Shown piece by piece: positions 49,440 to 60,080 of a stretch of 64,000 bases of DNA. The DNA is from Morinoia aosen (lineage: Eukaryota; Arthropoda; Malacostraca; Amphipoda; Talitridae): assembly GCA_030386875.1 (NCBI GenBank), contig CM059579.1, positions 20,432,484-20,496,483 on the forward strand, given 5' to 3'. Made by a program: the position numbers and the translations under genes. The stretch's first letter is position 1; every line of letters starts with the position of its first letter. The notes under the pieces were generated by a model that was not told the origin of the DNA, did not search any database, and saw only the letters and a program-made list of their open reading frames with translations.

Positions 49440-49890
49440 GGGCTTCTTCTTACACATTCTTGTTCTTGAATTTATGTCCATCTGCGTTCCAGAATGCTCC
49501 ATAGGATTACGATTGGGTTTAAATCTGGGGAATTTATAGGCCACATCAGCTTTAAATACAGACAGAATCCCAGTTTGTGGAGATACTCAGCAGTTATGTG
49601 AGCTGCATGCTGAGAGCTATTTTCATCCATGAAAATAATGTTTCCTTTGAATGTCATCATTTGTCTTTTTAACCCAAGGTCGAGGTGCTCGAGCAGAAAA
49701 GCTATTCACGTGTTTGATAAGATGTTAGTTTACGCCTCCCTAACTACAACAAAGACGTTCTCATTTTGCAACACGCGTTTCGTCAGTGAACAGAACTGCC
49801 GTTGAGTCGACGATAATGTTGTCTTCTGCCTATTTCAGTCGATGTTGCTCGTGCCATGTCAATGGAAACTTTAATCACGGTTTTACTGAC
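49440..49890 (-). pseudogene. Tc1-like transposase fragment, decayed and interrupted
   Basis: On the minus strand the catalytic core can be read in pieces. LFTDETRV (near 49776-49798) carries the first aspartate, FMDENSSQHAAH (about 49610-49640) the second, and MWPINSPDLNPI (about 49500-49550) is the Tc1 signature. The residue that should be the catalytic glutamate after NPI is valine. The gap from the second D to this position is 38 residues, not 34, pointing to an indel or a divergent subfamily. Upstream, WHEQHRLK followed by a stop resembles the preceding helix. A SINE-like fragment interrupts the gene at 49722-49768. It is inactive. Confidence 0.8.
49722..49768 (-). mobile_element. SINE-like dispersed repeat, severely 5'-truncated copy inside the Tc1 pseudogene
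   Basis: Contains GTTAGTTTACGCCTCCCTAA, the 3' end of the family. Possible target duplication: CACGTGTTTGATAAG (49707-49721) and CACGCGTTTCGTCAG (about 49772-49786), matching at 11 of 15. It keeps only the 3' terminus, as expected from aborted reverse transcription. Confidence 0.7.
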
Positions 49891-52800
49891 CTACCAACAT
49901 CCATCAGATGTAGACAACAAATACTTCTCGACACATTTACCCAACTACGCAGTTAGAAACTTTTGCACATGTCAATCCAGGACTTTCGCTAAGCTTCACG
50001 TTTTGTTCTCAGCACAGAACGGCGTGAAACAACTCTCGACCAGCCTTTAGTAGTTCTCTTACGTACCTTCGTAGGATAACTTGTGAAGTTCTGAACTATT
50101 GGGGTATAAACTTCTATCGATTTTATATTTGGCAGCGTAGTTTTACTCTTCGGTAATTCAGAGGTAATAATACCCTTTCGGAATAAGTCAAACTACATAT
50201 ACAATCCTCAAACTCTAGGTATGTAGAGCATACTTTCAATGTGACACTCGTTGAACACCGTAATTTCAGTTAACATGGTTTCAGTGTGTTTGTACTTCGT
50301 GTATCCGTACGATTTTTTTCAGTTTGCACATGTCAGGAATACAAAAATTTCCCAAGAACTTTAGATAAATTTTCCACGCAATTTTTTATACAACTGAGAA
50401 AATATTATCTCCTTCAAATTGGACACGCAGTGTATTTCTACAGCGTCAAATTTCAACTGATCGCTTTCTCTATCACTTGAAAAGACCCAGCTGCACTAAT
50501 ACGCTGGGTGCAAAAACAGAACCACCCAGTTTCTTGACTTCGGAATGAGCTCATTCTCGTTAGGTTACATGGTCGCATCGCACATAAGTAATGTCAACCA
50601 CCCCGCAGTCACTTAATCTCTTCTTTCGTCCGCCAATCTTGCTGCTCTGTAAAATATCGAATTACTGATGAGTAAAGTTCTTAAGTAATGTATTCCTCGC
50701 ATATGTTATAATGTATACTGTACGTTGCAACTGCGCTGGGATATTTCTTATTCTCTAGTGATCATTCCTCCTGTATCAGTTTGGTGAATACTCAGTAAAA
50801 AATTCTTATTCAGAATGGATACTGTAAAATGTTTGAAATATAGTCATTAATAAAATCTCTCTGATTATTATCGTCGTGAGATATCACTACATTTACATCA
50901 TGTATGCAAAAAAATTAACCATGAACGTGGGAACGTTAATCTTTGCGCCCTTTTTCACCACGCGGATATACATTCACGCTCCAGGTGTAGGATTTCACAG
51001 CTTATCTATTCTTATCATCAAAGTGAAATTATTATTAGCTCTCACATCCCACTTCCTCAAGCCTCAATAAATGGAGAGGATACGATGACAGAGAAGGTAC
51101 TGTTTCAGAAGTCGGAATATGCTGTGAGAGTTTCCAGTTAATCCAAGGCGTAAAAAGCAACTCCATACTACACTCATACTTTATTCCTACGTAGCACAGT
51201 AAATGTCCGCAACGCAACCCAGCTCTCATGTTTACATCGTGAGCAGCGCACCCGCTCGACATGAGGCAAAAGCGATGATGTATGCGAGGCCGTGTTGTCT
51301 CTCCAGCAACGCTCGCACATCGGCAAGTAAAAGTCAGTTCGTTGAGTTTTAAACATCAACTTTGTTCTCTTAAGCTGGAGAGGCAAAGCGGGAGCACGCT
51401 TTCAAAAAGACAGCGCGGTACCCGGTACGAATTGTGTTGTCTGTTACCAGGTCTTATTTCACGCGTTATTGAAGTAACAAGCATACGTGTTATTTTAGAA
51501 GCATTCAAAACACTGGAAACGCACAAGTATGTTCCGACAGCGGTATTTTTTAAGATTAAAATGTCACGTCACCAGGAAAGGAATGTTTTGTTTAGCAATA
51601 AATACAATATCTGTATTGTCTGTTTTCATGTGTGCAGTTTTAGCAGATGTGTGCAATGTGATATGTAAGGCAGAATAGTAAGAAGAACGAAAATAAAATA
51701 TGGGTCATTTGCGTCGATCTGAAGATCCCGTTGCCCCTAAAATTGAAACATCAATTCTTCCCTCGTGGAATGATAAATTTTCAATTGACCATTGCAAAAA
51801 AAAATGAATTCGTATAGTTTCAAATCATGTCCTGAAAACTCAATCTGGCTCTCTGAACGCCTTGACATTTTCATCATTTGTTCAAGTCTCTGAAGGAGCC
51901 ACTTTTCTTAGTGTATTTTTCGAGGCGCGGCTTCCTTCTACGGAAATGACCTTCTTCGTTTGACAGGGGGAGAGCCTTTACCAGAAGGCGCTCCATGCGG
52001 GACTTTTCAGGAAGTTTGAGACCTTGGTCCTCGTCCACCTGGTAGACGCACCAGCAGGTTATGTACATGGTCGAAAATAACAGCCAGCACCTGCGCAGAT
52101 TATCGCAGTAAGGACTGCGTAGTGCAGCTCAGCGCAAAAAAGCTATCATCAACGCAAATCACTTCAGGATTTTAGATGGAAGCCAAGGCTGCCGTGTGGC
52201 TGAGCCAAACTTCACCACCACCTTGTAGGGCATTAGTACCGCAGTTACTTACAATAGAAAAGTGAGTTTTGCTCAGCTGCTGCGCAGCGCCGACACTGCC
52301 AGCTCTTTGAATGATGTGTTCACTGTCGCCAGTACAAACCGATTGCGGAGGTGATTTTCAATTGGTTGGAAAGTCGCACAAAAGTACAACTGAGACACTG
52401 TAGCAGGAATGAAAATACTAACCGGGATCTTATTCAATACGCACTGCAATAATATTCTTCAACTAAGTATTTTCCACAAATGACGTTTGCAAATATCACG
52501 ATATTCAAAGATCTGCGATTCTGTGATTCGATTTTTATCCCCGTAATCGAACAAGTATTCATAAAAGATCGTTCACACTTCACAAAAGGTATGGATTTAA
52601 CATTTGTCCTCGACTGAGTCTCCGGAGGAAGTGCATATGTATATGTTCCTACGAATGACGGATCTGTGAAGGATAAAATGAAAAATAGAAAAGTTAGACA
52701 CTATTTAGGCAGGTTTAATAAACGTTATTCACTGTGTTCTATAATTGGAATGATTAACAACCAGTTCCTTTAAAAACAAATAGCATTAGCTCGTTGGCTG

Positions 52801-53062
52801 GAATATGCAAAGCATTTCTTGAAACCGTACTTGTTCCTTCACCAGTTTTTACTACAGGGTACCAGAAGAATGCCATCTCATTTCACTAATACAATTCGTT
52901 AATTTTTACATTGGATACCAAACCATTCTAAATTCCTCATGCTAGCAATTCCTCGCCAGCGATTTCTCGTGGCTTTGCTTTATCTACCAAGTGATAGTCG
53001 GTTCTCTACTTTGTAGTATGGCGTTACTTCACTCTCCTGTTGGGCACCATATGTCCACGTAC
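49891..53062. other. Unique sequence, no gene supported
   Basis: About 3.2 kb. The longest ATG frame (51282-51668, plus, 128 codons) has no recognisable domain and overlaps open frames on the other strand. No RNA gene or repeat was seen. Confidence 0.5.
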
Positions 53063-53176
53063 TTGGGAGCATTACTTTCTCCACCTAGCCCCAAGAGTTT
53101 CCTACTCCTTGGAGCATTGCTTTCTCCATCTGGCCCCAAGAGTCCTTTACTCTTTGGAGCATTACTCCCTCCATTA
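53063..53176. repeat. 45-bp tandem repeat, 2.5 copies
   Basis: The unit starts GGAGCATTACTTTCTCC and contains CCCCAAGAGTTTCCTACTC. The second block reappears at 54731-54750 within a diverged SINE-like copy, so the tandem may derive from that family. Confidence 0.85.
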
Positions 53177-54519
53177 AGAAGAGGTGTTGGAGCGGACACG
53201 GCACCCGAGGGAATCGTACTAATCCGTGGAACTGGGCTGCCTCTCAGGGTTCAGTAAGCTCTCCTAAGGCCTTAAGTCCTTATTGAAAATAGACTCAGGT
53301 CTTAGAACAAGGAAACGGTGGCGTTTCTGGGTCTCTTGATAAAACTGCTCGAAGCTTTGGGCTGATGCTGGATGATCTGTTGGAGTCACCGAACCGAAGC
53401 GAGGAATGTTGCCACCCTGATGTCGTCTTTGCAGAGGGGGAATAAAGGCTGACCAAAAATCCCTGTAACTATAACTGGGGCAAAAATTGCTTTGAAATGA
53501 TGCCATGACTGTAAATGGATGCGATCCAAAACTTAACGGTAAGTATAGAACAAGAAGAGAACTCGAAATAGAGTGGGACAACAACGAATAAAAAATGCAG
53601 ATCGAGACAAGTCGTCTTGAAGTAAGTCAAGACTAATACTGGAACAGGAAACGTATGATTTGCAAAACTGAGTGTAAAGTGATACAATAAGACATGAAAT
53701 TGCCAGGAAACTAAAACTGATGGAAAATTGTGGGTTATGAAAATCTAAGATGAGTTACGAAACTGAAAATGAAAAGAAACTATAGTACATGAAAATTAAA
53801 ACTTGGCAGAAATTAGATCTACATGAAATTTTACCCTCAAATTTGAAACTAAATCCTAGGATTGGTCTATCAAGTGGGTGGGAGGATCCGAATAAAAACG
53901 CTCTCTAACAAACTAAGAGTTACCGATAATTAGAAGAGGATTTGAGGGGAAATTGGACCACAGATGAAAAGGGAGCAGGATTACGAAGTGGAAGTGGAAT
54001 TAGGCAGAGGATTCCTGTAATCCAAAGCGTGTTTGCCCGCACAAATGTCGTCATGCGACGTGCCATGCATAAAGAGCTGATGTAACCTGCGGAATATTCA
54101 TGCAGGTGAATAAAGAGCTCCACATCCAGGCAGAATATTCATCCGGTGATTGCCTGCTCCCGCGTCACCGGAGCACGAGGCAACTTTCGAGAAATGGCAG
54201 CAATTCGTCTCTGAACTCGATCTCAAAAATGCGATGATTTTGCAGCTGTTTTGTACCACGAGGTAGAAAATTTCTTCCATCACCGTCTCTGATAAGCTTC
54301 TTAACTAAACGCACGTTTTGTTATTCCCTCGGTGATTAATTGCATGTCACATGGAACTGAGTTGAACCATTAATGTTTGAACAAAATTTTCGGTTTGACG
54401 ACCGTAAAATATAAATAAACCCGTTAATAAAGAAAGAATTGCTAGTCTTATAGGATTATTATGATCATTTATACTATTTTTGTCATTACATTCGTCAGAC
54501 ACGTTAGACGTTTTCATTA
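53177..54519. other. Unique sequence, no gene supported
   Basis: Short overlapping frames only. Confidence 0.5.
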
Positions 54520-54840
54520 GACAACAAAGGCGATCTCATTAGAGCGAAGAGAAGGGACCATACAGTATGGGCTGTATATAACGGTGAACACGAGGTGTGT
54601 TTCACGCACGATATCATGCGCACAAGAACAAGTAAATAAAACAAAAAGAAGTCACGACGAAGAAAAGATGGCGAAAAAAGCATTAAACAGAAAACCAAAG
54701 TGCGTTTAAGATCCAGGAGTGGGTAACTGGCCCCAAGAGTTTCCTACTCGTCTTTTTCCTATTTGCCTACCTACAGGGGTAGGCTAACACAACCCTACTG
54801 GGGGGCGCCAGTCCTCATAGAATAAGATGGACAGAATGAA
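54520..54840 (-). mobile_element. Diverged SINE-like dispersed repeat
   Basis: Ordered blocks resemble the family: GGGACCATACAGTATGG, AAGAAGTCACGACG, GGCCCCAAGAGTTTCC, TTTGCCTACCTAC and CGCCAGTCCTCATAG. It is older or a different subfamily. Orientation is the same as the other copies. Confidence 0.5.
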
Positions 54841-55392
54841 CTAGCCTCAACCTATTACCTATCCCATGGTTTCCGAGGGGAGTGTGTGTACACGGTGACC
54901 GGCAGTTTGTTGAACAATCTTTGACATAAGATTGAGATTATTGCAATAAACACTTTTTACTCATTAACTGTGAGATGGGATGGAAAATTCGTCTACAAAA
55001 TTAATGAAAGTGATTAATGATATTGATAGAACCGTTTAAATCAGAATGAAGGATTAGGACGCATCCACCCTAGAAGCCACACTTGTTCACTAACAAGAAT
55101 CATTTCGCACCTGCTGAATAAGACAGAAGAATAAAAGTGAAAGACAATGCTCGAGATGATCGTCGAAATAGCACCTCGGTCACCTGCTCGATAACAAAAA
55201 AAGACGTAAAGCTAAGCCTGGTCAATTATTTTGATAACACATACAGCTGGCAATCACAACCTATGCTACTAAATACTGCAGGAACACCATGAAAATGCTA
55301 TGTTCTCTAAGACCGCTAAATATAAGCGGCAATCTTAGCCCAACCGCCTCAAGAAGACTCGGGAATTGTTTACCGAGGGTCGCTAGTGACTA
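54841..55392. other. Unique sequence
   Basis: No gene or repeat seen. Confidence 0.5.
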
Positions 55393-55400
55393 AAATATGC

Positions 55401-55624
55401 GGATCTTTTCCAGATAAGCCCCGCCACTAATGCAACAAATTTGTTCACCCTCATGTAACTTTTGAAATAATGCACCTATAGACTTCAAATTGTAATTCAA
55501 ACGAGAGAATGTTTTAATTTTTCGTTTCAATCGCAATTTGAAGTCGATAGGTGTATTATTTCAAAAGTTACAAGAGACTGAACTAATGTGCGCCCAAGTG
55601 GCGGGGATTATCTGGAAAAGATCC
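55401..55624. mobile_element. 224-bp hairpin MITE with 8-bp target duplication
   Basis: Two arms of roughly 100-105 bp form an inverted repeat. The ends read GGATCTTTTCCAGATAA from both sides, and the inner landmarks GTAACTTTTGAAATAAT and GACTTCAAATTG are mirrored. The element is flanked by a perfect AAATATGC duplication at 55393-55400 and 55625-55632. An 8-bp duplication is used by hAT, P and Merlin-type transposons; which family mobilised this one cannot be told. Confidence 0.88.
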
Positions 55625-55762
55625 AAATATGCTAAATGTCCATTTTTTTGACTCTCCATTTCGGTGACTGAAAGCTCCTTTACCTTCACCTACGATATCT
55701 GAAGTCAATGATGGAAAAATGGCTTTCAAATATAATTTCTGCGTTAGACCGGCTCAGGCATT

Positions 55763-55830
55763 TATCTTCGTAACGCAAGAGTAGAGCGCCAACTTTCGGA
55801 CAACAAGTCGAGGGTTCAATCCTCAGCATT
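55763..55830 (+). other. Possible tRNA-derived sequence (pseudogene or SINE head)
   Basis: CAAGAGTAGAGCGCC resembles the end of a tRNA D arm, and GAGGGTTCAATCCTC resembles a T arm with a paired stem and a B-box-like core. The D loop and acceptor stem do not fold properly and the anticodon arm has a nine-base loop, so a functional tRNA is unlikely. Confidence 0.35.
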
Positions 55831-56781
55831 TGGGCAGCATATTTGTGATGTCAAATGGTTCCTCTGGTGTTGAAAAAAATCAAGGTAACAAAAAAGTAGG
55901 TAGGATATCATTTTACTCAATGGGTAAACCGGTCACTTCTTTCCCTCGAAAATAAGTGCAAAAAAAGAACAATAAAAGCAAACAAATATTACTATAAGAT
56001 AAAATTACAGATAAAACTAGTTAAAAAGTTTACAATATTTATTTTAATCAAGAAGGTTGCTGTGCCCTCCGTCCGTGGAGCAAGAACAGAGCCCCACTCG
56101 CACACGTTCATGTGCGAGTGTATGAGTCGCAGGACCAGAATTTGAGGAATTCAATTTAAAATCCGTCACTCTCCAGTCCTTAGACACACTTTCCATTTCG
56201 GGTCAGAGGCTGAATTCCGATCGGATTCGTGGCTGCGCAGCAAAAATTCTATAGCAGTTTTTCAGAGCAATAAATCTATTGGAATCTCGAAAGGTTTTTG
56301 GCGTAAAATTTTCCGAAAGTAACAGAGCCAAGCGAACGATTGGTTCACAGTTCAGGAGCAAACTATCGGGCCAGTCTGCAGCAATGGACCGAACCAAAAT
56401 GTAGTCCGGGTCCCGATCCACCATGCTCGGAATGTTCTTATTTCTCAGAAGGTTATTTTTTTGATGCGCTGCTGCTCTGAAGCTAGGAAATATTTCCTGT
56501 GTTAACATTTCTGTTCCTTTTTACAATTAGACTTTCATAGCAAAAAATCTTTTTTGCAGGCAGACATTTCACGTCCATCTTTCGTGGCAGCAGTTAGAGT
56601 AAAACTTTACCGACTTAGACCGTATTTCCTGCACTGAAATTTAAATTGCACTGGATAACGTTGATAATGATGGCATAATACTGATGGAACTTTACTTTGA
56701 AACTTGATAAAAGATAAGATAAAATAAAATTATAATCTACTCCGAACAAGTAATGCAGTGCATAATGTACAATAAGAGTCA
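55831..56781. other. Unique sequence, no gene supported
   Basis: Palindromic CACACGTTCATGTGCGAGTG near 56100. The 101-codon minus frame (56203-56508) has no domain. Confidence 0.5.
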
Positions 56782-56908
56782 ATTTCATGAGTTAGTACGC
56801 TAATTTCATGAGTTAGTACGCTAATTTCATGAGTTAGTACGCTAATTTCATGAGTTAGCACGCTAATTCCATGAGTTAGCACGCTAATTCCATGAGTTAG
56901 TACGCTAA
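56782..56908. repeat. 21-bp minisatellite
   Basis: Six copies of a 21-bp unit composed of TTTCATGAGTTAGTACGC and TAA. Later copies have TTCC and AGCAC. Confidence 0.96.
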
Positions 56909-57114
56909 AACCAGTCCGAGATAATGTTTTGCATTTAGAGATGGAAACATTTCTTCAATAATTTATACCATCCCGACTGTTCACTCTACCTATGTAGTTG
57001 CTGAATTACACTCATGCAACAAAATTTCCGATCTTGGTTGGAACAGCTCACTTCGGTGAGGGTGGAAAGAGGCTGCCAATCCAGGAAACTGAATATTTAA
57101 TGAAAATTAGAGAC

Positions 57115-57505
57115 CCCAACCCCAACAATGGTGTTGTCAAGAGATGAAGGAGGAAAGCCCCATTAAGTGTGGAGTTGTGGGAAAGTGGAACCTATGCACA
57201 CTGTTTGTTCCCACACTCTGCACATAGAAAAAACAAGATTGAAAATAGTTAACACGTTGAGAAGAAATTAAGCAATGCTAAAAAAGTGACAGCAATCAAC
57301 TGAAAAAGATGGTCCTATAACAAAACGTAAACCTTTTCCATTTCAACAAAGGAAAGGTCAACCTGACCTTCTGTTCAAGGGCTAATTCTCATAATGATAA
57401 CGCTAGGAGATGCTCCCAAAGATGCAATAGCTGTATGGTCCCAAAGATGCAATAGCTGTAAGCTCCTGAGCAGCTGGAAAAGGTGAAAGCATAAGATGAT
57501 AAAAA
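57115..57505 (-). mobile_element. SINE-like dispersed repeat, long diverged copy
   Basis: Shares GGAGGAAAGCCCCATTAAG, GTGGAACCTATGCACA, GACAGCAATCAACTG, GATGGTCCTATAACAAAAC and CTAATTCTCATAATGATA with the family. It extends 5' into GAAAGCATAAGATGAT as the copy at 14577 does. CCCAAAGATGCAATAGCTGTA is duplicated at about 57417 and 57440 inside it. Confidence 0.7.
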
Positions 57506-57854
57506 ACAATGATTGAAAAACTACTGGAACTTTGTTGAACCACAGACCGGCCGCCCCAGAAGAGAGGCGGACTATGGACATAAGTATATGCTAAATTTCA
57601 CGACAAAATTCATAACAGACTAGAGAACAACATACCAACTACAGAAGCAAAAGCCTGCTACAAAAACAAGCCCTGCAAACACCTCTTACTACAAAAGCAG
57701 ACTCCCACACCATCCCGGTCTACAAATGCTACAGAGGCAGTCTCCTTCAACAAAATCAGCCTCCCACACCGACTCCTTCTAAAAACGCAGTCTTCTAGAG
57801 CAAATATTGATTCCACCTTGAGCCCTTATAAATAGCAGAGAAGATCATACTTTT
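57506..57854. other. Sequence with loose CTACAAAAGC-type repetition
   Basis: CCCACACC followed by CTACAAA, and AGGCAGTCTCC- or GCAGACTCC-type words, recur irregularly from 57640 to 57800. No gene. Confidence 0.4.
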
Positions 57855-58229
57855 CAACACGTACACCACGAGATGGGTTAAACTGAAGTTCAGTTTTCAA
57901 TTCAAATTTAAAGTAAATTGAAGTAAGCAATTTTGGAAATAGCTAACATTAACTGACTGGATTGCGCTCTCAGTTAGCTCTCAAGCATTCATAAATATTG
58001 AGTTTGTGACTACTGGACGGTGAGTACATAATGAAAATTCCGTGTACAACGGCAGTTAACATCGTGACAAATGTATTAATTAGAAAAGAGAAGGACCGAC
58101 GCTGTCTGTCTCTGAAAAGTGATCTGAGTGACACTCTGAAACCGTGCGCAGGTCTCGAGAAGCGCCGAATTTTAAAAATAGCACCAACAACCTACCTACT
58201 AGAGGGAGGGAAAATAAAAAAGTCCCTAA

Positions 58230-58735
58230 ACTTTTTCCAAGGAGAATAGACAATGATATTGATAACATAGTAGTCAATGACAATTTTCCAAAGATAATAG
58301 AAAATGACATTAATGACATTGACTATTTTCCCAAGATAATAGACAATGACAATCTCACAAAAATAATAGAACATGGCCATTTTCAAAGAAAATAGACAAT
58401 GACAATTTTCCAAAGATAATAAAAAATGACAATTTTACAAAGAAAATAGACATTGAAAATTTTCAAAAGATGATAGACAAAGACACCAAGCACCTACAGC
58501 ACCAAGTAACATTTAACTTTAAAATTCAATCCAATTTGATATTTTACAGAAATTAAAAGAAAATAATTTAATCTTAAATCTAGGGTCGCTGGCTTGAGTT
58601 GAGCATTCTACAATACTATGCGGTATTGGTCTTTACCGTGATTTATTATGACACATAATAAACCGTAATACGATACCACAGTTTCATTTAAAAGTAAACA
58701 TCAGATTAAACTCCAAGACCTCCTTGAACTTCTAT
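58230..58735. repeat. Internal duplication, first copy
   Basis: A run of imperfect units of about 27-30 bp (GACAATGACAATTTTCCAAA, GATAATAG) from 58240 to 58490 is followed by a unique tail with GTCGCTGGCTTG, TTTATTATGACACATAATAA, CGATACCACAGTTTCATTT and AAAGTAAACATCAGATTAA. The same order repeats at 58736-59190. Confidence 0.85.
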
Positions 58736-59190
58736 CAAAGATATTAGACAGTGGTATTTATGACATAGTAGATAATGATAATTTTACAAAGATAATAAAA
58801 AATGACATTAATGATTATTTTTCGAAGGAAATAGAGAATGACAGTTTTTCAAAGATAATAGAAAATAACATTAATGACATAGAAGACAATGACAATTTTT
58901 CCGAGATAATAGACAATGAGAATTTTCCAGAGATAATAGACAATGGCATTAAGCACCTAGTACCGAGTAACATTTAACTTTAAAATATTCGTTCCAATTT
59001 GACCTTTCACAAAAAATGGACTAGAAATTATTTATTTTCAAAGGTATGACGCTGGCTTGCGTTGATCATTCCACAATACTATGCTGAAATATCGGTCTGT
59101 AAAGTGGTTTATTATGACACATAATAACAAACTGTAATTCGATACCACAGTTTCATTTAAAAGTAAACATCAGATTAATTTCAAACACCA
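58736..59190. repeat. Internal duplication, second copy
   Basis: Units such as GACAATGAGAATTTTCC and GATAATAGACAATG (58740-58960) are followed by GACGCTGGCTTG, TTTATTATGACACATAATAA, CGATACCACAGTTTCATTT and AAAGTAAACATCAGATTAA. Divergence from the first copy is moderate, with several small indels. Confidence 0.85.
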
Positions 59191-60080
59191 AGATCTCGCA
59201 AAACGCGTCCTTTAGACTAACTGAAACGAGAAATCGAAGTACAATTGGTGCCAGACACAAGCGCAAACAAGACTCAGTAAGATCCAGCTCGATGAGCTGA
59301 CAGACTGAAGTCAACAGAAAAATATGCCGTATCAAAACTTGGCACTCGCCATCTGGCGTCGAGAAATTGTTGTGTATTTCTCATCACAGAAATCCGAGCC
59401 TATCGTACCCGGGAAAAATAGAACTTTGGGTTACAATTTAGGAAGGCCTTGTTGATCAACCCGAGGCTTCGGTACGGCTCATCCCCGCGCGCTCCTGCGC
59501 CTCCAGCTCACAGGTAAACAAGCAAGACCACACGGCCCTTTGAGGGCTTGCGCCGGAAGAAGAGACTTCCAGTCGACCACAAAACGACTTTTTGATGTTC
59601 AAAAAGACGACAGTCTTCTTGAGAGCGTTGCCTGTTAAGAGAAAATGAAATATTTGACTCATTTAGATCGTGATGAGTTCCTGGTGTTCGGCAATATACA
59701 GATGGGTACAAACAGCATCTTCCCCGCGTAGGTTCTGTTTTAAACAAAGTATTGACCTTTTCAAAGTCTTGACACTTAATTTCTGACTATGTTGTTGCGT
59801 TTGAATTTCAGTGGCAAGGTTTTAATTGTAACATTCAGTCATCTCAACACATTTCCAGCGAAGTGACCCACCAGTGGTCACTTAGTGATTTTTATAGTGC
59901 TGCTGACCCACTTGCAGTCACTAACTCATTTTTTATTATTACTTTTAATAAAAGATAAATAAACGCCCGATCCACTGAATGTTTGCTATTTTCAATGTTG
60001 AGTACTACAATCGATTTTAAATTTGAATTGAATGTTGAACATCAGTTTAACCTATCGCAGTAACGTGTTAAGGAACATAC

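Larger units (their letters stand above)
57855..60080. mobile_element. 2.2-kb element with about 90-bp terminal inverted repeats
   Basis: The left end (57855-57950) carries GGTTAAACTGAAGTTCA, TCAATTCAAATTTAAA and AAATAGCTAAC. The right end (59980-60080) carries the inverse complement of the same blocks in the same order: GTTTGCTATTTTC, TTTAAATTTGAATTGA and TGAACATCAGTTTAACC. Outer sequence CAACACGT is matched by ACGTGTT. No target duplication was identified. The interior is a tandem duplication of about 480 bp without a transposase. Non-autonomous DNA element is the best guess. Confidence 0.65.

Noticed and set aside
51282-51668. 128-codon plus frame with ATG
   Set aside because: No recognisable domain, low-complexity-free but unstructured looking, and overlapped by open frames on the opposite strand.
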